The notes beneath the pieces were generated by a model. That model searched no databases, was not told the origin of the DNA, and saw nothing but the letters and a program-made list of their open reading frames with translations. DNA of 5,368 bases from G039029935 sp039029935 (GTDB lineage Bacteria; Chloroflexota; Anaerolineae; Caldilineales; Caldilineaceae): contig JBCCFC010000974.1 of the NCBI GenBank assembly GCA_039029935.1, positions 1 through 5,368 on the forward strand. Reading direction: 5' to 3'. The stretch's first letter is position 1, and every line of letters starts with the position of its first letter. The translations under genes were made by a program, and so were the position numbers. This document shows positions 1 to 5,368 of this stretch, piece by piece.

Positions 1-81
1 CCTTTGACACAAATAGGGACGGCACACTAACCTTGTTACAAATTGTTCAACATGTCCTTTACCATTACACAAAAACAATTT

Positions 82-108
82 AATAGGAAGAATAGGAAGA
101 TCAGGAAG
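82..108 (+). repeat. Purine-rich 9-bp tandem repeat, three copies
   Basis: The unit AATAGGAAG occurs exactly at 82-90 and 91-99, and as ATCAGGAAG with two changes at 100-108. It lies in the 149-bp non-coding lead upstream of the L,D-transpeptidase gene. Part of it (80-98) recurs on the coding strand just upstream of the ABC ATPase start, at 2348-2366 on the opposite strand, with 17 of 19 bases identical. Function is unknown. It could be a dispersed genomic repeat or a shared upstream element. Nothing else coding was seen in 1-149. Confidence 0.7.
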
Positions 109-110
109 AG

Positions 111-157
111 TTGACACACATGGACCTTTCTTAACTTCCCACTCTTACTGTGATAAT
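111..157 (+). promoter_or_regulatory. Weak candidate promoter elements ahead of the L,D-transpeptidase gene
   Basis: A consensus-like -35 hexamer TTGACA is at 111-116, but no good -10 hexamer lies 16-18 bp downstream. Separately, TGTGATAAT at 149-157 resembles an extended -10 (TGn followed by GATAAT), but it has no clear -35 of its own and is 35 bp from the TTGACA, too far to pair. If the second element is used, the transcript would start only a few bases before the ATG at 171. Another TTGACA is at 4-9. These are suggestions only. Confidence 0.22.
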
Positions 158-170
158 TCATAGAGGTTTT

Positions 171-1205
171 ATGCGTTTATTTAGTCAACTTTTTTTGATT
201 TTCTGTTTAACGATTCTACTCTCACTCAGCAGTGCTGTGCCAGCCTATGCACAATCTGGCACAACCCATGTTGTGCGTGTTGGTGAAAGCCTGTCGCTGA
301 TTGCCCAAAATTATGGCGTGACAACGGCAGCGTTGGCCGAGGCCAATGGCATCACAAACTATAACATTGTCCGTCTTGGTCAACGGTTAACCATTCCGGG
401 CAGTAGCACGGCAACACAAACAGCAACAGCAACACAGACAACAACAGCACCACAGGCAACCTATACCAAACCATTGGACAGCGGTATGACCGCTTTTGTC
501 CGTGAAGGCGACACGCTCTCTAAGATTGCGGCGCGCTATGGGGTGACGACTCAGGCATTGATGCAACACAATGGCATCAGCAATCCAAATATGGTCTATT
601 TGGGGCAAAAGTTGTCAATCCCTGTACGCACTGCCAGCGACATTAGCACTGCGACAGGTGGCCTTGTTCATGTTGTCAAAGCAGGCGATACTATCTCGTC
701 CATTGCCGCGCTCTATGGTGTGGCACCAGAATATTTGATGCAGAGCAACGGGTTGACCAACGCCAACATTGTGTGGCGAGGTCAAAAGCTACGCATCTAT
801 GGTGCAACCAAAACCTTAGGACCACGCCTGCCACCAGCCAAAATCAATGGTGGGGCGCGCATCATTGACGTCAACCTGAGTACACAGCATCTCACCGCGT
901 GGGATGGTAACAGCATCTTTATGGATACATCCATCAGCTCTGGCAACCCTTGGACACCGACTGTCACTGGTCGCTATCTGGTCAACCGCAAATATACCCA
1001 ACAACACATGAGCGGTCCCGGCTATGACATTGAAGATGTCCCTTGGGTGATGTACTTCTGGAAAGGGTACGCCTTTCACGGAGCCTATTGGCACAACAAC
1101 TTTGGTGAACCGATGAGTCATGGCTGTATTCATCTGACACCGACTCAGGCCCAGCAGCTTTATGACTGGGCGCATATGGGAACTGAAGTGTATATTCACT
1201 ATTAG
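171..1205 (+). CDS. Secreted LysM (x3) - L,D-transpeptidase (YkuD) cell-wall enzyme
   Basis: Predicted exported peptidoglycan-binding L,D-transpeptidase that forms or remodels cross-links in the wall outside the membrane. The frame is open from a GTG at 150, but the ATG at 171 is preferred because AGAGG (162-166) precedes it and the product then begins directly with a signal peptide. From that ATG (344 aa): hydrophobic signal to about residue 27, with AYA followed by QSG as a likely signal peptidase I site; LysM domains at about 33-76, 108-151 and 167-210, each with a G(E/D)(S/T)(L/I)S start, a YGV segment and a GQ(R/K)L end; a Thr/Gln/Ala-rich linker at about 78-98; and a C-terminal YkuD domain at about 228-344. 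The catalytic motif is SHGCIHL with Cys319, plus an upstream HG at 303-304. All key residues are present and the gene looks intact. It converges on the ABC ATPase gene and is followed 7 bp later by a long hairpin. The natural substrate cannot be read from sequence. Confidence 0.95.
   Translation: MRLFSQLFLIFCLTILLSLSSAVPAYAQSGTTHVVRVGESLSLIAQNYGVTTAALAEANGITNYNIVRLGQRLTIPGSSTATQTATATQTTTAPQATYTKPLDSGMTAFVREGDTLSKIAARYGVTTQALMQHNGISNPNMVYLGQKLSIPVRTASDISTATGGLVHVVKAGDTISSIAALYGVAPEYLMQSNGLTNANIVWRGQKLRIYGATKTLGPRLPPAKINGGARIIDVNLSTQHLTAWDGNSIFMDTSISSGNPWTPTVTGRYLVNRKYTQQHMSGPGYDIEDVPWVMYFWKGYAFHGAYWHNNFGEPMSHGCIHLTPTQAQQLYDWAHMGTEVYIHY
416..461 (+). repeat. CAACA-rich low-complexity tract coding the linker between LysM1 and LysM2
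   Basis: This in-frame stretch is built from CAACAG, CAACA and ACACA words and encodes a Thr/Gln/Ala-rich flexible linker joining the first two LysM domains. Such spacers are usual between LysM modules and tend to vary in length by replication slippage. It is part of the gene and not an independent element. Confidence 0.6.
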
Positions 1206-1212
1206 GGATAGC

Positions 1213-1294
1213 AGAGGTATGAGGTGATAGAACAAAAAATGGCTGACTTTTTCACAAAAGTCAGCCATTTTTTGTTCTATCACCTCATACCTCT
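1213..1294. terminator. Perfect 39-bp inverted repeat, probable bidirectional terminator
   Basis: The left arm 1213-1251 and right arm 1256-1294 are exact reverse complements, separated by the 4-base loop TCAC. The inner stem GGCTGACTTTT/AAAAGTCAGCC is followed by A plus six Ts on each strand, which is the form of an intrinsic terminator readable from both directions. It lies between two convergent genes: it begins 7 bases after the transpeptidase stop, and its right end overlaps the ATPase stop codon (TAG, 1295-1293 on the minus strand). The terminator role is well supported by position and form. The outer arm beyond the T-tract is much longer than termination needs and is unexplained. Confidence 0.88.
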
Positions 1295-2342
1295 ACTGTT
1301 GACTTGCCTCCGACAACAATGAGACCACCGACCCGCCGTTCAACTTCGGACCACTGGTGTGCAGATGACAGCGTACCGTGCCACCACCCTGCACAGCCGT
1401 CTCGCCCGGCATTTCTTCGTGACAGACATCCATAACCAATGCACAGCGGTTGGTGAAGGGGCATCCCGGTGGCAGATTGGCTGGGCTAGGCGGCTCGGCA
1501 TCTATGTGATACATGCGCCGCACTTCCACACGCTGTTTCTGTAATTCTGGATCAGGGATCGGCTCGGCAGCAAGGAGCATGGCCGTATAGGGGTGTGCCG
1601 CCTCGTTGTAGACGCGCTCGGATGGCCCTTGCTCAACCAGATAGCCCAAATAGAGAACACCAATGTCATGGCTGATATGACGCACCACCGCCAGATCATG
1701 GGCAATGAAGAGGTAGGCTACCCCTGTCTTCTCCTGAATCTCCTCCAACAAATTGATCACCTGGCTTTGAATCGAGACATCCAACGCACTGGTGGCCTCA
1801 TCACAAATAATCATCTCTGGCTCCACCGAGAGTGCCCGTGCAATGGCAACACGTTGCCGCTGACCACCCGATAGCTCATAGGGGAATCGTCCCATAAAGT
1901 GACGCCCTAGCCCCACCTGCTCTAGCAAATCACCAACAATCTGGTCACGCTCCCTGCCAGCACTAACACCTCTGTGCTGTGTTACCAATTCACCCACGAT
2001 CTCGCCAACGACATGACTGGGGTTAAGCGACGAGTACGGGTCCTGAAAGACCACTTGTACTTGGCTGCGAAACTGCCGTTCACGCCGGTCATTCATCGTT
2101 GTCACCTCATCCGCCGCCACTTTAATGGAACCATCCTTGGCGGGAACAAGCCGCAGAATGGTACGCGCAATCGTGGATTTGCCAGAGCCGGACTCGCCCA
2201 CCAGCCCAAAGGTTTTGCCGCTGTCAATGGCAAATGAAACCCCGTTGACAGCCTTGACGGGAGGCGGTGGTTTTCGAAATAATTGCCGTCGCCCAGAAAA
2301 TTCAACATATAAATTATCAATGGTAAGGTATTGACTCGTCAT
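1293..2342 (-). CDS. OppF/DppF-type peptide ABC transporter ATP-binding protein
   Basis: ATP-hydrolysing subunit of an oligopeptide/dipeptide/nickel-family ABC importer, acting on the cytoplasmic face of the membrane. The ATG at 2342 is chosen because AGGAAA sits 4 bases upstream and the product (349 aa) matches the usual family length. The frame is open to 2492, but that extension is tandem repeat sequence. Visible motifs: Walker A GESGSGKST at 49-57, Q-loop VVFQDPYSSLNP with Gln100, signature LSGGQRQRVAIARAL from about 157, Walker B IICDEATSALD ending at 188, and H-loop His215. The C-terminal oligopeptide/dipeptide domain carries a HPYTAMLL segment (250-257) and four cysteines (294, 300, 307, 325); in a related DppD structure such cysteines bind an Fe-S cluster. 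No permease, OppD-type ATPase or binding-protein gene is adjacent: convergent transpeptidase on one side, unrelated genes on the other. It may be an orphan ATPase or serve a transporter encoded elsewhere. Peptide specificity is inferred from family only. Confidence 0.94.
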   Translation of the reverse strand: MTSQYLTIDNLYVEFSGRRQLFRKPPPPVKAVNGVSFAIDSGKTFGLVGESGSGKSTIARTILRLVPAKDGSIKVAADEVTTMNDRRERQFRSQVQVVFQDPYSSLNPSHVVGEIVGELVTQHRGVSAGRERDQIVGDLLEQVGLGRHFMGRFPYELSGGQRQRVAIARALSVEPEMIICDEATSALDVSIQSQVINLLEEIQEKTGVAYLFIAHDLAVVRHISHDIGVLYLGYLVEQGPSERVYNEAAHPYTAMLLAAEPIPDPELQKQRVEVRRMYHIDAEPPSPANLPPGCPFTNRCALVMDVCHEEMPGETAVQGGGTVRCHLHTSGPKLNGGSVVSLLSEASQQ

Positions 2343-2346
2343 CAGA

Positions 2347-2352
2347 TTTCCT
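2347..2352 (-). promoter_or_regulatory. Ribosome binding site deciding the ATPase start
   Basis: AGGAAA on the minus strand ends 4 bases before the ATG at 2342 and supports that start over the repeat-encoded upstream extension. It lies within the 19-bp element (2348-2366) that resembles 80-98. Confidence 0.6.
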
Positions 2353-2390
2353 ATTCTTCCCCTTAATTTCAACCTCAGAGGGGAAAGAAG

Positions 2391-2425
2391 AGTGAAGAGT
2401 GATGAGCGATGAGTGATGAGTGATG
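2391..2425. repeat. 7-bp tandem repeat (AGTGATG)n
   Basis: Five contiguous 7-bp units on the plus strand: AGTGAAG, AGTGATG, AGCGATG, AGTGATG, AGTGATG. It lies in the 200-bp non-coding interval 2343-2542 between the ATPase and tautomerase genes. It is a simple tandem array with no spacers, so not CRISPR. Any apparent reading frame through it is a product of the repeat. Confidence 0.85.
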
Positions 2426-2443
2426 AGTTGAATAATTTACTCT

Positions 2444-2498
2444 GTCTCCCCATCTCCCCATCTCCCCATCTCCCCATCTCTTCATCCCCCATCTCCCT
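2444..2498 (-). repeat. 8-bp G-rich tandem repeat (GGGGAGAT)n with G-quadruplex potential
   Basis: On the plus strand the units are GTCTCCCC, three exact ATCTCCCC, then ATCTCTTC, a 7-base ATCCCCC and ATCTCCCT. On the minus strand this gives four GGGG runs separated by AGAT loops (2448-2475), followed upstream by GGGGG and GGG runs. That satisfies the simple G-quadruplex pattern. The G-rich strand is the one present in RNA for the minus-strand genes on both sides, so it could fold in the tautomerase 3' UTR or the ATPase 5' UTR. I see no conventional terminator after the tautomerase stop. Arrays of this type are, to my knowledge, dispersed in Chloroflexota and cyanobacterial genomes. Confidence 0.82.
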
Positions 2499-2542
2499 GT
2501 TTTCTCCTAAATCCTCTGCGGTTTTTTCAACAAAATCTCATC

Positions 2543-2917
2543 CTATGATTTAATCGGAAAGTTACTATTGGTCAAGGCAAGTCCATGCTCCAACTCTTTC
2601 ATATCTGTTGTAAGGCTAATATGCCCTCCATTGTTGCGGTAATGCCCGAAGGTGGACTCTAACACAGCCATCGCACGTTGGGCGATATCCTCGCGCACCT
2701 CGCGCGAACGTCCCTCGCGTAGCACAATGTTGAGATGCACCAACTTATAGTCAGGGTCGCCATCCGCAAGGTAATAATCGGTCAGCTTGATGGACCGACT
2801 CTTTAACCCCTTCATCCGAATTGCACCCGTGTCGACCATCGTTTCGTGTAGTTGTTTGAATAACGCATGGGCATCAAACTCAACATTGTCCGTGTATTCC
2901 AAAATTAGATTAGGCAT
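2543..2917 (-). CDS. CHMI-family tautomerase (5-carboxymethyl-2-hydroxymuconate isomerase-like)
   Basis: Small (124 aa) protein of the tautomerase superfamily. Characterised CHMI enzymes (HpcD) isomerise 5-carboxymethyl-2-hydroxymuconate in homoprotocatechuate breakdown, using the N-terminal proline as base. The start at 2917 is chosen because AAAGGAG lies 6 bases upstream and the product begins Met-Pro, placing the catalytic proline at the mature N-terminus; the open frame to 2965 would bury it. Resemblance to E. coli HpcD, from memory, spans the length: a strand after MPN, G-K-SR around Arg41, then YLADGDPDYKLVHLNI and REGRSREVRED. Length fits the family (about 125 aa). It is last in the minus-strand unit, 11 bp after the preceding stop, with its ribosome site overlapping that stop. 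No other homoprotocatechuate gene is present, so substrate and pathway are open; it could be a tautomerase with another role. Confidence 0.85.
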   Translation of the reverse strand: MPNLILEYTDNVEFDAHALFKQLHETMVDTGAIRMKGLKSRSIKLTDYYLADGDPDYKLVHLNIVLREGRSREVREDIAQRAMAVLESTFGHYRNNGGHISLTTDMKELEHGLALTNSNFPIKS

Positions 2918-2928
2918 GATTTTCTCCT

Positions 2929-3666
2929 TTATTTTGCTTTTGCCAGCGATTCTGGTGTCACCCACTTATCAGAAAAAAACTCAGAATCTGATATACTGTC
3001 CGACCTTAGACTAAATTTAATCTCCTTATCAAAGAGCTTCTGAACCGTTAAAATCGTCGGTTCAATCATCTCTAAGAAATCAGGGTAGCGATCATAAGGC
3101 AGTGTCATTCGTAGCATTTTCCAATGAACCTGAATGTAGAGGTTCATCTCGTCGCTCCGATCATCATAGTCGGCGGCATAGGTATAGCCATACTTGTTTG
3201 CCAGTTGTTTCACATGCGCAAGGATGGCTTGTGACTTTAGCCCACGCACTCGTTGAATCTGCTTGGCTCTGGTGTCGAGCCGCTCGGCAATTTGTTGGCA
3301 GGCGCGCCCCAACGCCACCAACTCATCAAACGATGATATTTTGTAAATCGTCGCCCCATAGACCAACTCTAGATTATGTTGCTCATTCAATTCGATGGTA
3401 AAGTGACTAAATTCAGCCATCTGATGATAAAATTCCATTGGGTGGTCCAACGAGAAACTGTATACATGGGTTGCTTTGCGATCCTTGGGGTAATTTTTCA
3501 TGCGATGTCGGTATGTATCCAGTTTAAGATAGCTGATGCCGTTCAACTCGCTGTGAATCCGTTTTCCTGCATGTTCCGCATTGGCTGGATCGATTTGGAT
3601 GGGTGATTCCTCTAAGAAGGTCTGGGATAATATCCCCTCTATTGTGGCTTTTAGGTCAAAATCCAT
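2929..3666 (-). CDS. Hypothetical protein, paralogue B (245 aa)
   Basis: I do not recognise this family. The protein is soluble-looking, with no signal peptide or membrane segment, and is charged throughout. It aligns end to end with the product of the gene directly upstream (3666-4412). Shared blocks: MD-DL at the N-terminus, SYLKLD with Arg53-His54, CQQIAE at 123-128, LKSQAILAHVKQL with GYTYA (143-164), a strand-like MNLYIQV followed by TLPYDRYPDFLEMIEPT (188-204), and WVTPES near the C-terminus (235-240). The middle (about 113-160) looks helical, possibly coiled coil. The ATG at 3666 overlaps the upstream stop by one base (TAATG), which indicates translational coupling; a GGAG lies about 14 bases upstream. 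It is followed 11 bp later by the tautomerase. The conserved TLPY-PD-L-I-PT block is the best handle for a homology search. Confidence 0.86.
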   Translation of the reverse strand: MDFDLKATIEGILSQTFLEESPIQIDPANAEHAGKRIHSELNGISYLKLDTYRHRMKNYPKDRKATHVYSFSLDHPMEFYHQMAEFSHFTIELNEQHNLELVYGATIYKISSFDELVALGRACQQIAERLDTRAKQIQRVRGLKSQAILAHVKQLANKYGYTYAADYDDRSDEMNLYIQVHWKMLRMTLPYDRYPDFLEMIEPTILTVQKLFDKEIKFSLRSDSISDSEFFSDKWVTPESLAKAK

Positions 3667-4412
3667 TATAGTCTATCGCGCTCCTCTTCATCAGCAGATT
3701 CAGGCTTGATCCACTGACAATGAAACCAATCATCAGGTGGTATTTTTTCAACATCCAGCGATATGCCCATCTCATGCACTGCCCGCATCGTTTCTGTCGT
3801 TGGCTGAATCAGGTCAAGCGTATCGGGAAAGTGTTCATAAGGCAGTGTAAGCGAAAGCATCTGATCCTCACCAATCTTGATGTAGATTGACATGTCTTTG
3901 CTTGGGATACCACCGCTACCCAGTGTCGCGAAGGTGTATCCTTCTTCCTCGACCAGTTTGCGCATATGTGCCAATGTACTTTGCGTCTGCAAATCTTGAA
4001 TCATTCTTTGCTGTGTGTCTTCGGCGTGTCGCACCTCTGCAATCAACTGACAATCACGCGCCATCATCTCAATCTTGTCCAATGACGACACATTGAAGCG
4101 ATTGCCTTCATAGTAGAGAATCAGTTCATCTTTTGAGTTGTGTTCAATAACAAAATCATCAAACTTATATTTGAGAAACGTATAATCGATTGGAAGATTA
4201 ACCGTAAAAGTGAGCAGTTGCCGTCTGGAGGTGTACCCAGAACGGCTTTGGTGACGCGGCTTATCCAACTCGATATAGCTGAAATGGCTCAGTATTTTGC
4301 GGATTTTCCCAGCAATGTCGCTGCGGTTGCTGTCATCAACATGCATGGCCGATTCATTGGGGAAATGCGTGTATAACATGCCTTTGACGGCTGTTCTTAA
4401 ATCTATGTCCAT
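3666..4412 (-). CDS. Hypothetical protein, paralogue A (248 aa)
   Basis: Unrecognised family and a diverged tandem paralogue of the next gene (2929-3666). Visible blocks: MDIDL at 1-5; AGKIRKI, then SYIELD and Arg53-His54; CQLIAE at 121-126; LQTQSTLAHMRKL with GYTFA (141-162); MSIYIKI, then TLPYEHFPDTLDLIQPT (189-205); and WIKPES (234-239) before an acidic/basic tail. No membrane segment, signal or known catalytic motif is visible. The two copies differ most at about 57-110 and 128-142, so the shared blocks probably form the fold. The start at 4412 has GGAG 5 bases upstream, and the gene begins 10 bp after the nuclease stop, so it is very likely co-transcribed with the nuclease. A partner or regulator role for the nuclease is inference from position only. 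Confidence 0.86.
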   Translation of the reverse strand: MDIDLRTAVKGMLYTHFPNESAMHVDDSNRSDIAGKIRKILSHFSYIELDKPRHQSRSGYTSRRQLLTFTVNLPIDYTFLKYKFDDFVIEHNSKDELILYYEGNRFNVSSLDKIEMMARDCQLIAEVRHAEDTQQRMIQDLQTQSTLAHMRKLVEEEGYTFATLGSGGIPSKDMSIYIKIGEDQMLSLTLPYEHFPDTLDLIQPTTETMRAVHEMGISLDVEKIPPDDWFHCQWIKPESADEEERDRL

Positions 4413-4422
4413 CTACACTCCA

Positions 4423-5368
4423 TTATATTAGCGATTCTTCACTTTCTACATCAAGTTCGTCAAAATTCATTTCGTATAATTCTACAGGGCGTTTCTGAAT
4501 ACCAATTTCGTTTTCAATCAGTAATTCAATCAGCTTCGTCCCATTGATGAGTGTAATCGGTGCTGCCCCCGGAAAGACAGAAAATTCTTTACATTCCTTG
4601 GTAAAATCACTTAGGGTAATAATCGTGCCGCGGATGGCGTTGTGGTAAGGCAAAGCACCCCGCAGTTGGTCCAACGTAGGACGCCCGATATTGGCCTGAT
4701 GCCGTTTCACCTGTACAACTTCCATCACCTCTGTAATCCCTAGTTGCACCCTAGCGACCACATCGACCCCTTTATCACCGCTGGCCTGAGTGACCTGTAC
4801 GTCTTCATAATCCATTGCTTCAAGCAAATTCTTTACAAGATATTCAAATGCATATGGGTCCATTTTCGCAAGATAATCCCGAAGGGATTGACGTTGTTGT
4901 TCATTGTATTCCTCAATCATTACAAGAACATTTTGACGCGGGTTTTCCTCGGTCTGGTTTGGTGTAATTGCTGCAAGATATGCATGACCTTGGCTAGTCA
5001 TGACATAAGAATTGCCTTGACGCACAACTAACTTTCTGTCAATAAGATTTAGCAAACGCCTTCTTAGAGTTTCTCGTATGGTGACTTCTGTTCCAAATTT
5101 GGAATGTTGACTCAGGAAATTTTCCCACCCGGGTAGTAAGTCTGCTCGTTTAGCATGTGGGTATGTTGACAAAATTTGTAATAACTCCGTCATCCCTTCA
5201 ATTTCATCGATCTCCAGTATCGTGTGAAAATCATCTTTTAGAAAAGACCATCCTTTATCCGATATATAAAAATTTTCGCTTGAATCGAATAGGAATAAAT
5301 CGAATCCGCGCAACAAATAATATGCACCTAAAGTATATCTGGGATTAAATTGTTTATCACTTTCTTCC
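4423..5368 (-). CDS. Mrr-like restriction endonuclease, 5' end beyond the window
   Basis: Partial gene. The frame runs without a stop to the right edge, and the residues before the TTG at 5316 (including FNPRYTLGAYYL) read as normal protein, so the true start lies outside. Of 314 visible residues, about 170-287 form an Mrr-type PD-(D/E)xK nuclease domain: FEYLVKNLLEAM with Glu175, GDKGVDVV with Asp202, VVQVKRH with Gln219 and Lys221, then IGRPTLDQLRGAL, TIITLSDFTKE and INGTKLIELL, all as in Mrr. Residues about 59-134 look like a winged-helix DNA-binding domain ending YVMTSQGHAYL. A similar ending, FYISDKGWSFL, near residue 33-43 hints at a second winged helix ahead of it. Known Mrr proteins cleave modified DNA; the specificity here is unknown. 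The C-terminus is an acidic tail. Base composition is uneven: one 60-base row in the N-terminal region (5161-5220) is 35% GC and one in the catalytic region (4681-4740) is 52%. It is the first visible gene of the minus-strand unit. Confidence 0.92.
   Translation of the reverse strand, partial: EESDKQFNPRYTLGAYYLLRGFDLFLFDSSENFYISDKGWSFLKDDFHTILEIDEIEGMTELLQILSTYPHAKRADLLPGWENFLSQHSKFGTEVTIRETLRRRLLNLIDRKLVVRQGNSYVMTSQGHAYLAAITPNQTEENPRQNVLVMIEEYNEQQRQSLRDYLAKMDPYAFEYLVKNLLEAMDYEDVQVTQASGDKGVDVVARVQLGITEVMEVVQVKRHQANIGRPTLDQLRGALPYHNAIRGTIITLSDFTKECKEFSVFPGAAPITLINGTKLIELLIENEIGIQKRPVELYEMNFDELDVESEESLI

Noticed and set aside
40..81. 8-bp inverted repeat AAATTGTT (40-47) / AACAATTT (74-81)
   Set aside because: A/T-rich, 26-base loop and no T-tract; likely chance in AT-rich DNA.
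150..170. GTG start at 150 for the transpeptidase
   Set aside because: No ribosome site before it, while AGAGG precedes the ATG at 171, which gives a clean signal peptide.
387..608. Cysteine-rich 73-residue minus-strand open frame
   Set aside because: Antisense of the CAACA-rich linker and LysM repeats of the transpeptidase; the Cys runs come from the repeat read backwards.
816..1283. 155-residue minus-strand open frame over the YkuD domain
   Set aside because: Antisense shadow of a well-supported gene; no family resemblance, and it starts inside the inverted repeat.
2391..2498. Possible CRISPR array
   Set aside because: Units are 7-8 bp and directly abutting, with no spacers; simple tandem repeats.
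2513..2527. CCTCTGCGG followed by six Ts as a terminator
   Set aside because: Only a two-base-pair stem, and it faces the plus strand where no gene ends. It may be a remnant of a dispersed repeat, but one copy is too little to call.
2918..2965. 16-residue N-terminal extension of the tautomerase
   Set aside because: It would bury the catalytic proline and overlap the upstream gene; AAAGGAG supports the ATG at 2917.
5314..5316. TTG at 5316 as the nuclease start
   Set aside because: The frame is open with protein-like residues to the window edge and no ribosome site precedes the TTG.

Overview
The window suggests a free-living bacterium, most likely of the Chloroflexota (Anaerolineae-like). 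This placement is low-confidence inference. It rests on an exported three-LysM/YkuD protein, mixed base composition, and intergenic G-rich 8-bp and 7-bp tandem repeats of a kind I associate with Chloroflexota and filamentous cyanobacteria. No rRNA, tRNA, insertion sequence or CRISPR array was seen.

Layout. Positions 1-149 hold no gene, only a purine-rich 9-bp tandem repeat and weak promoter-like hexamers. One plus-strand gene (about 171-1205) encodes a secreted LysM x3 plus L,D-transpeptidase cell-wall enzyme. It converges on a minus-strand OppF/DppF-type peptide-transporter ATPase (1293-2342). A perfect 39-bp inverted repeat with a 4-base loop (1213-1294) sits between the two stop codons and looks like a bidirectional terminator. 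Upstream of the ATPase lies a 200-bp non-coding, repeat-rich stretch (2343-2542) with a potential G-quadruplex on the strand transcribed into RNA.

The right half (2543-5368) is a compact minus-strand block read from the right edge leftwards: an Mrr-like restriction endonuclease whose 5' end lies outside the window, two paralogous proteins of 248 and 245 aa that I do not recognise, and a small CHMI-type (5-carboxymethyl-2-hydroxymuconate isomerase family) tautomerase. Gaps are 10 bp, a 1-base TAATG stop/start overlap, and 11 bp, so these four genes look like one transcription unit.

How they may work together. The peptidoglycan enzyme and the ATPase look like ordinary housekeeping genes, although the ATPase has no transporter partners in view. 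The right-hand unit is the part worth attention: a DNA-cleaving Mrr-type nuclease with winged-helix DNA-binding regions, tightly coupled to a tandem pair of diverged unknown proteins, could be an undescribed defence or DNA-processing module. That role is inference; the sequence shows only the nuclease motifs, the paralogy and the operon structure.
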